Of a stretch of DNA of 64,000 bases, positions 54,463 through 63,473 are shown in pieces (within the stretch, counting starts at the first letter, position 1; each line of letters starts with the position of its first letter). The notes below the pieces were generated by a model. It was given only the letters and a program-made list of their open reading frames with translations, did no database searches and was not told where the DNA came from. A program made the translations under genes and the position numbers. Source of the DNA: Saccharothrix sp. NRRL B-16314 (GTDB taxonomy: Bacteria; Actinomycetota; Actinomycetes; Mycobacteriales; Pseudonocardiaceae); NCBI RefSeq assembly GCF_000716595.1, contig NZ_JNXC01000002.1, forward strand, positions 310,001 to 374,000, read 5' to 3'.

Positions 54463-56773
54463 CGTTCTCCCCTTGTCCGTGATCGGACGAGTCGCCACCC
54501 CTGCGGGCGACCCGTGGCCCTTCCGGGCCGGCCAGGACGGCGGTGTCGCCGTCGCGATCGGTGCGCAACACCAGCGCGCCGTGACTCGTCAAGGCGTCGA
54601 CCAGCACCCCGCTGGGGTGGCCGTAGCGGTTGCCCGCGCCGACGCTCACCAAGGCGATCCGCGGTCGGACCGCCGCGAGGAACGCAGGCGACGAGTACCG
54701 GGACCCGTGGTGCGGCACTTTCAGCACGTCGGCCCGCAAGTCGACGTGCCCGCCGAGCAGGTCCGCCTGCCCGGCCAACTCGATGTCGCCGGTCAGCAGC
54801 ACCCGCCCGGCCGCGGTGGAGGCCCGCAGGACCAGCGACGCGTCGTTGACCGCCGTGTTCGTCTTCGTCCCACCCGCCGGGTCCGCACGCGGACCGAGCA
54901 CGTCGAGGTCGAGCCCCGGCCAGCTCAACCGCTGCCCGGCGTCCAGCTCGACCACGCGGACCCCCGCCGTCCGCGCCCGTTCCCGCACCTCCTCCCAAGC
55001 CCACTCCGGCTGCCGCGACGGCCCCACCGCCACCGCGCCCACACCTCGATCCGCCAACACCGCGGCCAACCCGCCGACGTGGTCGGCGTGCAGGTGGCTG
55101 AGCACCACCAGCGGGATGCGCCGCACCCCGAGCCGCCGCAGGCAGGACAGCACCGGCACCGGGTCCGGACCCGTGTCGACCAGTACCGCGCGGTCGCGCT
55201 CGGCGGTGGCGAGGACCACCGCGTCGCCCTGTCCGACGTCGCAGGCCACCACCGACCAGCCGGACGCCGGCCACCCGGGCGAGATCACGCCCAACGGCAC
55301 GACCGCCACCACCGCGCCGACCCCGACCGCCACCGCCAACGTCCGCATCCGACGCACCTTGATGACCACGTAGCCGAGCACCAGCACCGCCGCCAGCAAC
55401 GCCCCACCGGCCCACCCGCTCGGCCACCCGACCGCCGCACCCGGCACCGCCGACGCGTGCCGCCCGACGGTGATGAGCCAACTCACCGCCGGACCGGCCA
55501 CCTCGACCACCAGCCGTGCCGCCGGCTCGTACACCGGGGCCAGCACCGCGGCCAGCACGCCGAGCACCGTGGCCGGCGCCACCACCGGCGCGACCAGCAG
55601 GTTCGCCAGCACCGCCACCAGGCTCACCTGACCGGAGAACCCGGCGACCAGCGGCGCGGTCGCCAGGTTCGCGGCCACCGGCACCGCCAACGCCTCCGCG
55701 AGCCCGACCGGGACACCGCTGTCCTTCATCGCGGCGGCCCACCTCGGCGCGAGCAGCACCAGCGCCGCCGTCGCCACCACCGACAGCCCGAACCCCGGCT
55801 CGGTGGCCAACTCCGGGTCGTAGAGGACCAGGACCACCACCGCTGCCGCGAGCGCCGGCAACGCCGACCGCTCCCGACCCAGCACCAGCGCCAGCAACGC
55901 CACCGCACCCATCACGGCGGCCCGCAGCACGCTCGGCTCCGGCCCGGCCAACACCACGAACCCGACCAGCGCTGCCATCGCACCCACCGCACTGCCGCGC
56001 GGCCCGACCCGGAGCAACCTCAGCAGCAACAGCACCGCGCCACAGAGGATGGCCAAATTGGCACCGCTGACGGCAAGGACGTGAGCGAGACCCGCCGTGC
56101 GGAACTCCTCCACCACTCTCGGCGAGAGCTTCGAGGTGTCGCCGACCACGAGCGCGGGCAGCAAACCCGCCGGCTCGGGATCGAGCGCGGTGCTCGCGCT
56201 CCGCAGCCCGGCACGCAAGTCCTCGGCGATCCGCTGCCACACCGGCGCTTCCGTCACGTCCCGCGGAGGTCCGCGAACCCGCAGCACCGCCACCGTCAGC
56301 TCACCACCACGCGGCGGCGCGAGCGTGCCGCGAGCGGTGATCTGCTGGCCCGGCAGCAAGTCCCGCCACCGGACCGCCGGTGCGAGCACCGCGATCCGGC
56401 CGCCACCGTCGAGCGTCGCACGGACCAGGACCAGGTCGACCCCACTCGCCCGCGAGCCGAAACCACTGGTGCGCAAGCCGTGTGGCCGATCGTCCAGTTC
56501 GAAGTGGACGGTGGCGGACGTGCCGCGCTCGGCTGCGGCGCGGAGCGGGTGGTGGGCCGCGCCGTGGACTTGGGCACCGATCCAGCACGCCGCCACCGGA
56601 CCCGCGACGGCCACCGCCACGGCGGCCGGACGCCACGAGCGCAGTGCCACACCACCGAGAACCCCGACGGTCACACCGACCGCGAGCGCGGCCCACCACG
56701 TCCAGAGCAACCCGGCGAGCGCCGTGGCCCACACCGCCAGTGCGGCCGGGACCAGGTGCGCGCGAGGGCTCAT
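54053..56773 (-). CDS. comEC: ComEC/Rec2 family DNA uptake protein with extended C-terminus
   Basis: 906 codons as the frame stands. An N-terminal region with several transmembrane helices and a DUF4131-like domain, the competence domain (VVGDTSKLSPRVVEEFRTAG, AVSGANLAILCGAVLL), then a metallo-beta-lactamase domain (CDVGQGDAVVLAT, LSHLHADHVGGL, VPHHGSRYSSPAFL). It would carry DNA across the membrane. The last about 140 codons have shadow-like composition and overlap the next gene; true ComEC homology ends near TDRDGDTAVL. Start chosen at MSPRAHLVP; a GTG 12 bases upstream is possible. Confidence 0.85.
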   Translation of the reverse strand: MSPRAHLVPAALAVWATALAGLLWTWWAALAVGVTVGVLGGVALRSWRPAAVAVAVAGPVAACWIGAQVHGAAHHPLRAAAERGTSATVHFELDDRPHGLRTSGFGSRASGVDLVLVRATLDGGGRIAVLAPAVRWRDLLPGQQITARGTLAPPRGGELTVAVLRVRGPPRDVTEAPVWQRIAEDLRAGLRSASTALDPEPAGLLPALVVGDTSKLSPRVVEEFRTAGLAHVLAVSGANLAILCGAVLLLLRLLRVGPRGSAVGAMAALVGFVVLAGPEPSVLRAAVMGAVALLALVLGRERSALPALAAAVVVLVLYDPELATEPGFGLSVVATAALVLLAPRWAAAMKDSGVPVGLAEALAVPVAANLATAPLVAGFSGQVSLVAVLANLLVAPVVAPATVLGVLAAVLAPVYEPAARLVVEVAGPAVSWLITVGRHASAVPGAAVGWPSGWAGGALLAAVLVLGYVVIKVRRMRTLAVAVGVGAVVAVVPLGVISPGWPASGWSVVACDVGQGDAVVLATAERDRAVLVDTGPDPVPVLSCLRRLGVRRIPLVVLSHLHADHVGGLAAVLADRGVGAVAVGPSRQPEWAWEEVRERARTAGVRVVELDAGQRLSWPGLDLDVLGPRADPAGGTKTNTAVNDASLVLRASTAAGRVLLTGDIELAGQADLLGGHVDLRADVLKVPHHGSRYSSPAFLAAVRPRIALVSVGAGNRYGHPSGVLVDALTSHGALVLRTDRDGDTAVLAGPEGPRVARRGGDSSDHGQGENDEEQRRMDPAALGLGAAGRQPGGGLGPVAARLHRGTVATGRAAARLHLLRLRGPARWRPGNRFQGHRHRRHPHGAGARRRHRLPPDLRRPVRRRPRHTAGGMACRALQPGEGETPVAPDADRLARRHRTGRAARPA

Positions 56774-57180
56774 GACCCCACCCACCGGAACCTGGGCAGG
56801 CTCGGCAGGTGCGGACGTCCCACACCTCGAATCTGGCGGCGGACGCAGTAGAGGAGGTGCCGAAGGCGGCTGTGATCACCGACAGGGTCACCTACGCGGT
56901 CACCTACGTGATCACGCTTGGCGTGCTGGTCTTGGAGTGGATCACCGGCTTGGCTGGTGCCGGGTGGACGGATACCTGGTGGGCGGCCTGATCCGACCCT
57001 CGGCGCGGGTGCGGCGGACAGGATGTGGTCGGGGATTTCGGTTCGGGGGCAAGGGATCGGCACCGTACCGGCGTTCGGCGCGAACGGTGCTCGCGGGCAC
57101 TGTGGTTGCCGCGAACAGCCAGGGGTGTGACGCATGGTGGATCTCCGGGTGGTGTGTGGAGGACTCTGCGGGGAAGCCGG
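56774..57180. other. Gap between comEA and comEC
   Basis: About 407 bases. A plus-strand frame from 56809 or a GTG at 56858 ends at 56991 and would make a small membrane peptide (VTYVITLGVLVLEWITGLAG), with GAGGAG before the GTG. This is plausible but unsupported. Minus-strand frames look like shadows. I see no repeat or riboswitch. Confidence 0.4.
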
Positions 57181-57906
57181 TCACAGGCGGACCAGGTCGC
57201 GCAGCCTGGCGAGCTTCGCGTCGCCGATCCCCTCGATCTCGCCGAGCTGTTCCAGGGCGGTGAACGGGCCGCGTTTCTGCCTTCGGTCGACGATCCGCTG
57301 TGCCGTCACCGGACCAACGCCCGGCAAGGTGTCGAGTTGTTCCTTGGTCGCGGTGTTCAGGCTCAGCGGCGTGGTTTCCGCGCCGCCGGGTTGAGGTGCG
57401 GGGATGCCGACGGCGATCTGCTCGCCGTCGGCCACCTTGCGGGCGAGGTTGAGCGCGGTCAGGTCGGCGCCCGGATCGGCACCGCCCGCCGCTTGGAGCG
57501 CGTCCGCCACCCTGGCGCCGCTGGGCACGGTCACCAGGCCGGGGGTGGACACGAGGCCCACCACGTTGACGACCAACGGCTCTTCGGCACGGCTGACGGC
57601 AGCCGCCTCGGCCACCGGGAGGTCGGGTGGGCTCTCCGGCAGCGGGCGCTGCCACCACAGGGTCAGCGCGACCGCCAGTGCCACGGCCGCCATGACGCCC
57701 GCCAGCAGGACTCTGCGACGGCGTGGGAGGGCGGGCTCGGGCAGCCAGCGGTGCGCCAGGCGGCGGAGCGGGCCAGGTGGGTCCGAGCCGCCGTCCGACG
57801 AGACGAAGACCAGGGTCTCGTCGGACGAGGCGCGGTGCTTGCCCTGCTCCCGGGAGACGAGGGCTTTGAGCCGGGCGGTCGTGGTTTCCGGTTTCTTGTC
57901 GAACAT
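57181..57906 (-). CDS. comEA: ComEA family DNA-binding receptor
   Basis: 241 residues. One transmembrane helix (VLLAGVMAAVALAVALTLWW), an SLBB domain (VVNVVGLVSTPGLVTVPSGA) and a C-terminal helix-hairpin-helix pair (LNTATKEQLDTLPGVGPVTA, LGEIEGIGDAKLARL). It binds DNA outside the membrane and hands it to ComEC. The 407-base gap before comEC is larger than usual. Confidence 0.93.
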   Translation of the reverse strand: MFDKKPETTTARLKALVSREQGKHRASSDETLVFVSSDGGSDPPGPLRRLAHRWLPEPALPRRRRVLLAGVMAAVALAVALTLWWQRPLPESPPDLPVAEAAAVSRAEEPLVVNVVGLVSTPGLVTVPSGARVADALQAAGGADPGADLTALNLARKVADGEQIAVGIPAPQPGGAETTPLSLNTATKEQLDTLPGVGPVTAQRIVDRRQKRGPFTALEQLGEIEGIGDAKLARLRDLVRL

Positions 57907-57992
57907 GCGGTCGACGTTAGGCCGGGTGGAGCAGTGGGTGGGGAGGTCGCCGGCGATCTGTGGACAACTGCTTGAGTGATGGATAAAGCGGG

Positions 57993-58835
57993 CTAGGACA
58001 CCCCGCCCGGCAGGACCACCACGCCCAGCACACCGGGACCGGTGTGCGCCCCGATCACCGCTCCCACCTCGGAAATCAGGCAGCCGGTCGAGCCGGGAAC
58101 GCGTTCGTCGAGCCGCGTCGCGAGTTCCGCCGCGCGTTCCGGCGCGGCCAAGTGGTGGACAGCCAGTCCGACCGGCCCGGAGCCCGCCGCCTCCGCCGCC
58201 AGGTCCACCAGCCGGCCGATGGCGCGGCTCATCGTGCGCACCTTCTCCAGCGGCACGATCCGACCGTCGTCGACGTGCAGGATCGGTTTCACGGCCAGCG
58301 CGGTGCCCACCAGGGCCGCTGCGGCGCCGATGCGCCCACCCCGACGCAGGTGGTCGAGCGTTTCCACGCAGAAGAACATCTTGGTGCGCGCCGCTGCGGC
58401 AACGGCCGCTTCCTCCGCACGCGCCCCGTCGTCACCGGCGGCGCACGCGGCCAGCGCGGCGAACCCGAGCCCCATGCCCGTGGACCGCGAGTCGACCACC
58501 CTGATCCGGGTCGGATCGACCTCCTCCGCCGCCAACCGCGCGGCCTCCCACGTGCCGGAGAGCTCGCGGGAGAGGTGCACGGACACGATCGCGTCGGCGC
58601 CACCGGCCAGCACCGACCGGTACACCTCGGCCAACTCGCCGGGCGTCGGCCGGGACGTCGTCAGCCTGCGGTGCTCGCCCAACGCCTCCGCCAGCCGCGC
58701 CGGCCCGAAGTCGACCCCGTCGAGCTTGCTGCGACCGTCCACCACGACGTGCAGCGGCACGACCCGGATGCCGTGCCGCTCGGCGAACCCCTCCGGCAGG
58801 TACGCCGTGGAGTCGGTGACGATCGTGGTGGACAC
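57993..58835 (-). CDS. DegV family fatty acid-binding protein
   Basis: 280 residues of the DegV fold: IVTDSTAYLPEGFAERHGIR, TSRPTPGELAEVY and SVHLSRELSGTWEAA. DegV (FakB-like) proteins bind a fatty acid and may present it to a kinase. The GTG at 58835 is preferred because it opens the family sequence (VSTTIVTDST). It lies 11 bases after the octT stop, the same order as in M. tuberculosis. Confidence 0.9.
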   Translation of the reverse strand: MSTTIVTDSTAYLPEGFAERHGIRVVPLHVVVDGRSKLDGVDFGPARLAEALGEHRRLTTSRPTPGELAEVYRSVLAGGADAIVSVHLSRELSGTWEAARLAAEEVDPTRIRVVDSRSTGMGLGFAALAACAAGDDGARAEEAAVAAAARTKMFFCVETLDHLRRGGRIGAAAALVGTALAVKPILHVDDGRIVPLEKVRTMSRAIGRLVDLAAEAAGSGPVGLAVHHLAAPERAAELATRLDERVPGSTGCLISEVGAVIGAHTGPGVLGVVVLPGGVS

Positions 58836-58846
58836 GAGTGCCGAGA

Positions 58847-59578
58847 CTACGGCTCCGAACTGCCCGCGTGGCCGACCGCCACGGACCTGATCAGTTCCGC
58901 CATCGCGTTCCCGACCTGCCGGTGACCGTCCCAGCACCAGTGCATGCCGTCCGGGTTGGCACGCCGTGACCGTATGCGCTCACCGACCAACGGCGGCACG
59001 TCGAGCAGCGGCACGCCTGCGCCGTCCGCCCAAGACCGCATCGCGCGCTCCGCCGCCGCACGCCCGCTGTGCACACCCGCATAAGCCGGCGCGCGGTGCA
59101 CGGAAGGCGTCATCCCGACCACCCGGATCCCCGGCTGGAGAGCACGCACCGCGCGCACCGAGTCGTCCAGGTACCGCACGGTCAGGCGCGGCGGCAACGC
59201 CACCGGGTACCCGCCGGACAGCCGCGACAGCACCGGCTGCAACGTCCGGTACCCGGCCCGCGCACGTTGCCGCAGCCAATCCGGCCGCAGGTAGCGCAGC
59301 CCGTGCCGCAAGTACGTCGGCAACGGCGACGGCAGCGTGTCCATGTGCCCCACCGCCAGCACCAACACGTCCGTGCGCGGCAGCAACGACCACACGCGCG
59401 GGTCACCGGTCAACGACCACCAGGCGTCCCGGGCCGTCCAGCCGAACCCCGCCGCCAGCTCCGCGTGCCCGCCCAACGCCGACGCGGCGACGTTCGGCCA
59501 CAACCGGGGGTGGTCGGCCGGCAGCGGCCCCTCCGGACCGTGGAACGTCAGCGAATCACCGAGGACGAGCAGCTTCAC
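58847..59578 (-). CDS. octT: SGNH-type octanoyltransferase (OctT-like)
   Basis: 243 residues of the SGNH/GDSL fold. The nucleophile Ser9 is in VKLLVLGDSLTF, and the Asp/His pair in NPDGMHWCWDGHRQ. In mycobacteria the gene between gpgP and degV encodes diglucosylglycerate octanoyltransferase of methylglucose lipopolysaccharide synthesis; position and fold agree. GTG start overlaps the gpgP stop by four bases. Symbol rests on synteny. Confidence 0.8.
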   Translation of the reverse strand: MKLLVLGDSLTFHGPEGPLPADHPRLWPNVAASALGGHAELAAGFGWTARDAWWSLTGDPRVWSLLPRTDVLVLAVGHMDTLPSPLPTYLRHGLRYLRPDWLRQRARAGYRTLQPVLSRLSGGYPVALPPRLTVRYLDDSVRAVRALQPGIRVVGMTPSVHRAPAYAGVHSGRAAAERAMRSWADGAGVPLLDVPPLVGERIRSRRANPDGMHWCWDGHRQVGNAMAELIRSVAVGHAGSSEP

Positions 59579-60189
59579 CGGGTGGATCCGGCGTTGTACG
59601 ACGACAGCCGCCACCTGCTGTCACCGTGCGGCCGACGGGTGAACACGGTCCAGTGGCAGTTGCCGATGCCGCCCAGCAACGCCCAGCGGTCGACCGGCAA
59701 CTCCAGCAACCGCCCGGTCAACGCGCTGATCAGCCCGCCGTGCGCGCACAGCATGACCGTCCCGGAGAACTCCGCGTCCACCTCCGCCACCACGGCCATC
59801 GCGCGCTCGGCGACCTCGACGCGCGTCTCGCCGTCCGGTGGCGCGAGCGTGCCGTCGACCCGCCAGCGGTCCAACGCGCCCGGCCACTCCGCCTCGATCT
59901 CGGTCGACGTCAGCCCCTGCCACTTGCCCAGGTGCGTCTCGCGCAGCCGTTCGTCGACGCGCAGCTCGACTCCGGTCGCGTCGGTGAACACCGTCGCGGT
60001 GTCCCGGGCGCGGTGCAGGTCCGACGCGACCACCAGCTCGGGTGCGAACCCGGCGAGCACCGGCACCGCGAACCGGGCCTGGTTCCACCCGATCCCGGTC
60101 AACGCCGAGTCCAGGTGGCCCTGCATGCGCCCGGTCGCGTTGTAGTCGGTCTCACCGTGCCGCCACAGCACGAGCCGGTTCAGGGTCAT
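59575..60189 (-). CDS. gpgP: Histidine phosphatase (glucosyl-3-phosphoglycerate phosphatase, GpgP-like)
   Basis: 204 residues of the phosphoglycerate mutase-like family. The catalytic motif WRHGETDYNATGRMQGH carries Arg10 and His11; the second His is in CAHGGLISAL. In M. tuberculosis the gene at this spot dephosphorylates glucosyl-3-phosphoglycerate. It overlaps rsfS by four bases and octT by four, so the group is an operon. Confidence 0.85.
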   Translation of the reverse strand: MTLNRLVLWRHGETDYNATGRMQGHLDSALTGIGWNQARFAVPVLAGFAPELVVASDLHRARDTATVFTDATGVELRVDERLRETHLGKWQGLTSTEIEAEWPGALDRWRVDGTLAPPDGETRVEVAERAMAVVAEVDAEFSGTVMLCAHGGLISALTGRLLELPVDRWALLGGIGNCHWTVFTRRPHGDSRWRLSSYNAGSTR

Positions 60190-60572
60190 GCCTCGTCGGC
60201 CTCGTCGGCCTCGGGCCCGGCGTCGAACTCGATCCGCGGGCAGTCCTTCCACAGCCGCTCCAGGCCGTAGAAGCTCCGCTCGTCCACGTGCTGGACGTGC
60301 ACCACCACGTCGACGAAGTCCAGCAGAACCCACCGGCCCTCGCGCGCGCCTTCACGGCGGACCGCCTTGCGGCCGGTCTCGCGCAACATCTCTTCGACGT
60401 TGTCCACGATCGCGCCGACCTGCCGCTCGTTGGCGGCCGAGGCGATCACGAAGACGTCCGTGATCACCAGCTGGTCGGACACGTCGAGCACGATCACGTC
60501 GTGCGCCTTCTTGTCGGCTGCCGCGCTCGCGGCGACCAGCGCCAACCGTCGTGCCTCGTCGGTGGCTGCCAC
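60186..60572 (-). CDS. rsfS: Ribosomal silencing factor RsfS
   Basis: 128 residues. DVIVLDVSDQLVITDVFVIA and WVLLDFVDVVVHVQHVDERS are the RsfS signatures. It blocks subunit joining under starvation by binding L14. The GTG at 60572 is preceded by GAGGAG; the TTG at 60584 would add four residues. Confidence 0.95.
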   Translation of the reverse strand: MAATDEARRLALVAASAAADKKAHDVIVLDVSDQLVITDVFVIASAANERQVGAIVDNVEEMLRETGRKAVRREGAREGRWVLLDFVDVVVHVQHVDERSFYGLERLWKDCPRIEFDAGPEADEADEA

Positions 60573-60642
60573 GTCACTCCTCAATCACACCGGCGGACGC
60601 CTATACGTCCGCACGAGTCAATGAGGGTACCGGCGTCGCGGC

Positions 60643-61236
60643 TCAGTCCGGCATCGAGTAAAGCCGGCGCTTGGATATGTACTGAACGACACCATCCGGC
60701 ACGAGGTACCAGACGGGCAGTCCGGCCGCGGTCCGAGCCCTGACGGCGGTCGACGAGATGGCCATCGCGGGCACCTCCACCAGCGACACCACGCCCGGCG
60801 GCAGGTGCGTGTCGACCAGCTCGTAGCCGGGCCTGGTGACCCCGATGAAGTGCGCGAGGTCGAACACGTCGTCCGCTCGCCGCCAGGACAGGATCTGCTC
60901 CAACGCGTCCGCGCCGGTGATGAAGAACAGGTCCGCGTCCGCGTTCCCGACCTTGAGGTCGGTGAGGGTGTCGATCGTGTACGTCGGACCGGGCCGGTCG
61001 ATGTCCACCCGGCTGACCGAGAACCGCGGGTTGGAGGCGGTGGCGATGACCGTCATCAGGTACCGGTCCTCGGCGGGGCTGACCTCGCGCTCCGACTTCT
61101 GCCAGGGCTGCCCGGTCGGCACGAACACGACCTCGTCGAGGTCGAACCGGGCCTGGACCTCGCTGGCCGCCACCAAGTGGCCGTGGTGCACCGGGTCGAA
61201 GGTGCCGCCCATGACGCCGATCCGCCGGTTGGTCAT
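60643..61236 (-). CDS. nadD: Nicotinate-nucleotide adenylyltransferase
   Basis: 197 residues. [11 protein letters not shown] (10-20) and the ISSTAVR motif show the nucleotidyltransferase active site; the enzyme makes deamido-NAD. It is the first gene of the nadD-rsfS-gpgP-octT-degV run. The ATG at 61236 matches the family start; the longer frame to 61398 is not supported. Confidence 0.95.
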   Translation of the reverse strand: MTNRRIGVMGGTFDPVHHGHLVAASEVQARFDLDEVVFVPTGQPWQKSEREVSPAEDRYLMTVIATASNPRFSVSRVDIDRPGPTYTIDTLTDLKVGNADADLFFITGADALEQILSWRRADDVFDLAHFIGVTRPGYELVDTHLPPGVVSLVEVPAMAISSTAVRARTAAGLPVWYLVPDGVVQYISKRRLYSMPD

Positions 61237-61259
61237 GGGTTGTGAGCCTAGTTCGGGTG

Positions 61260-61302
61260 GTGCGCGGGCGGCCGGTCGCTCCCCGAAAGGCCGCCCGCGC
61301 AC
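61260..61302 (-). terminator. Strong hairpin after the ferredoxin gene
   Basis: GTGCGCGGGCGGCC (61260-61273) and GGCCGCCCGCGCAC (61289-61302) are perfectly complementary, 15-base loop. Placed between the ferredoxin stop and the nadD start, it should stop P450/ferredoxin transcripts before nadD. Confidence 0.7.
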
Positions 61303-61443
61303 TCGTCTCCCGGCCACGGCCCTGGGGGAGGAGGCCGCATCCGCGGATCGCGCGACCCACCCCGAATCCGAGCCGCGCAATGGTGGAACGCGTCGCACGC
61401 GCCACCATGACGCGATCCGCCGAACTTTTTTCCGGAGGTTCTC

Positions 61444-61665
61444 CTACAGCTCGGGAGCCAGCACGGAGCCGTCGTCCGCGCGGACCAGGATCGCCTCCAT
61501 CGGGCACGATTCGGCCGCGTCGATCACCGCGTCGTCCGGCTCGACCACCTCGTCGACCGGGGTGGACTTGCCGCCGTCGAGGCGGAAGCGGTGCGGCGCG
61601 GTCGACGTGCACATGCCCGTGCCGATGCACTTGTCCCGGTCGAGTTCGACCGTCCACTCCCCCAT
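61444..61665 (-). CDS. 3Fe-4S ferredoxin
   Basis: 73 residues with C13, C19 (CIGTGMC) and C54 followed by Pro (ESCPMEAI), the pattern of single-cluster [3Fe-4S] ferredoxins that feed bacterial P450s. Its gene follows the P450 by four bases, so it is the likely electron donor. A ferredoxin reductase is not nearby. Confidence 0.92.
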   Translation of the reverse strand: MGEWTVELDRDKCIGTGMCTSTAPHRFRLDGGKSTPVDEVVEPDDAVIDAAESCPMEAILVRADDGSVLAPEL

Positions 61666-61669
61666 CCGC

Positions 61670-62854
61670 CTACCACCTCACCATCAGTGCCTGCGGACCG
61701 CGGATGAGCCGGCCCTTCTTGAACGTGACGTCACCGTCCAGCCTGAGCAGCGGGAACCGCTTGAGCAGGGTGCCGATGGCCACCTGCAACTCCATCCGGG
61801 CCAGCGGGGCGCCGATGCAGTGGTGCGCGCCGTGCCCGAACGTGATGTGCGGGTTGTGCGCGCGGTGGAAGTCCACGTCGTTCGGGTTCTCGAACACCGA
61901 CGGGTCGCGGTTGGCCGCGAGGTTGTCCACGAACACCGCGTCGCCCGGCTTGATCGTCACGCCGGACAGCTCCACCTCGGCGGTCGCGATCCGGGGGAAG
62001 CCCGCGGATCCACCCAACGGGGTGAACCTCAACAGCTCCTCCACCGCGGCGGGCACCAGCGCCGGGTCCGCGCGCAGCTCGCCGAGCAGGTCCGGGTCGC
62101 CCAGCAGCTGGTAGACGAAGTTGCCGAGCTGGTTCGCGGTGGTCTCGTGGCCCGCGACCAGCAGCGCGACGCCGAACGACACCAGCTCCTTCGTGGTCAG
62201 CCTGTCCTCGTTGTCGTGCGCCGCGACCAGCACGGACAGCATGTCGTCGGCGGGGTCGACGCGCTTGCGCTCGGCCAGCTCGCCGATGTAGGCGCGCAGC
62301 GACTCACCGGACGCCAGGATCTCGTCGTAAGTGAACGCGGTGATCGCCACCGCCGCCTCCGACCAGGCGCGGAACTTGTCCCGGTCCTCGAACGGCACGC
62401 CCAGCATCTCGCAGATGATCGTGATGGGCAGCGGCATGGCCAGCGACTCGACCAGGTCGGCCGGCGCACCCCGCTCCTCCATGGCGTCCAGCAGGCCGTC
62501 GACGATCCCCTGGGCGCGCTCGCGCAGCTGCTCGGTCCGCCGGGCGGTGAACGCCTTGGCGACGAGCCTGCGCAGCCGCGTGTGGTCCGGCGGGTCCATG
62601 CTCAGGATGTTTGTCTCGGCGGGCATGGTCGGCAGGGTGCGCGGCACGTCGGCGCCCGGCTCCATCACCGCCGCACGGCTGAACCTCGGGTCGGCGAGCA
62701 CGGTCTTGACGTCCTCGTACCGGGTGGCCAGCCAGCCGTCGCCGCCGTAGGGCAGCCGGACCCTGGCCACCGGCTCGTCGCGCTGGAGCTCCAGGTACTC
62801 GGGGTTGAGCACGAGTTCGTCCGGCTCGGTGAACGGGAACGGCCTGATCTCCAT
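61670..62854 (-). CDS. Cytochrome P450
   Basis: 394 residues (398 if the ATG at 62866 is used). Heme-thiolate loop FGHGAHHCIG (Cys about 346), the I-helix AGHETT and an ExxR motif (ELLRF region) are intact. The ATG at 62854 has GGGGG upstream; the ATG at 62866 lies inside a palindromic operator. Class and substrate (possibly macrolide-type or fatty acid) cannot be told from sequence alone. Confidence 0.93.
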   Translation of the reverse strand: MEIRPFPFTEPDELVLNPEYLELQRDEPVARVRLPYGGDGWLATRYEDVKTVLADPRFSRAAVMEPGADVPRTLPTMPAETNILSMDPPDHTRLRRLVAKAFTARRTEQLRERAQGIVDGLLDAMEERGAPADLVESLAMPLPITIICEMLGVPFEDRDKFRAWSEAAVAITAFTYDEILASGESLRAYIGELAERKRVDPADDMLSVLVAAHDNEDRLTTKELVSFGVALLVAGHETTANQLGNFVYQLLGDPDLLGELRADPALVPAAVEELLRFTPLGGSAGFPRIATAEVELSGVTIKPGDAVFVDNLAANRDPSVFENPNDVDFHRAHNPHITFGHGAHHCIGAPLARMELQVAIGTLLKRFPLLRLDGDVTFKKGRLIRGPQALMVRW

Positions 62855-62864
62855 CGGTACCCCC

Positions 62865-62884
62865 ATGTAAGCAGTCGCTTACAT
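62865..62884. promoter_or_regulatory. Operator ATGTAAGC-N4-GCTTACAT
   Basis: Perfect 8-base arms with a 4-base spacer, just before the P450 start. It lies where the P450 transcript should begin and matches the spacing of TetR operators; the TetR gene next door is the likely binder. Confidence 0.8.
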
Positions 62885-62887
62885 CCG

Positions 62888-62916
62888 ACAGTATTGAGAT
62901 AGCTACAGACCGTCAA
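62888..62916 (-). promoter_or_regulatory. Candidate P450 promoter
   Basis: On the minus strand TTGACG (62916-62911) and TACTGT (62893-62888) are separated by 17 bases. The operator falls right after the -10 element, so a repressor there would block transcription. The -10 is weak. Confidence 0.5.
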
Positions 62917-63473
62917 CCGACATCGGTGTGTTCCAGCAACACGGAGGCGGCTCTTGTCACCAGCGCCGCGACGTCCTCGCTGTTCGCGGCGGCCAAGGGC
63001 TGCTTGCCGAACACGGTGCGCAGCACACCGATGCCCACGATCCACGCCAGCACGAGGTCCGCGCGCAACTCCGCGTCCTCCGCGTCCGTCAGGGACGCCA
63101 GAGCACGCGCGTACTCCTCCCCCAGTTGCCGCCGCACGACCTCGGCCGCCGAGTCGTGGTGCGAGGACCGCAGCACCGCGTACAGCGGATGGTCCTCGCG
63201 CCTCGGCTTCTCCTCCAGCATCCGCAGCAGCACGGTGCGCAACAGGTGCTCGGCGGGCGAGTCCTCCAGCAGCTCACGGCTCTGCGTGGCGAGCACGGTC
63301 GCGAAGAGCGCGTCCTTGCTGCCGTAATAGCGGAACAAGAGCGCCTGGTTCACGCCCGCGAGGTTCGCGATGTCGCGCACCGTGGTGCGGTCGAACCCGC
63401 GTTCACCGAACAGCTTCGTGGCGGCGTCCAGCAACGCCGCCCTGGTGGCGGCGGCGTCCCGGGGCCTGCTCAC
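62913..63473 (-). CDS. TetR family transcriptional regulator
   Basis: 186 residues with a TetR helix-turn-helix ([20 protein letters not shown] then [20 protein letters not shown]). It sits directly upstream of the P450, on the same strand, and its GTG (63473) overlaps the proA stop by four bases. It is the likely repressor of the P450/ferredoxin pair through the palindrome at 62865-62884. Confidence 0.9.
   Translation of the reverse strand: MSRPRDAAATRAALLDAATKLFGERGFDRTTVRDIANLAGVNQALLFRYYGSKDALFATVLATQSRELLEDSPAEHLLRTVLLRMLEEKPRREDHPLYAVLRSSHHDSAAEVVRRQLGEEYARALASLTDAEDAELRADLVLAWIVGIGVLRTVFGKQPLAAANSEDVAALVTRAASVLLEHTDVG

Noticed and set aside
56809..56991. Small plus-strand membrane peptide between comEA and comEC
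   Set aside because: Hydrophobic helix is plausible, but there is no homology evidence and the frame is short; kept only as a note in the gap entry.
61425..61443. CCGAACTTTTTTCCGG near the ferredoxin stop as a terminator
   Set aside because: The stem is too short and the T-run is on the wrong strand; the hairpin at 61260-61302 is the better candidate.
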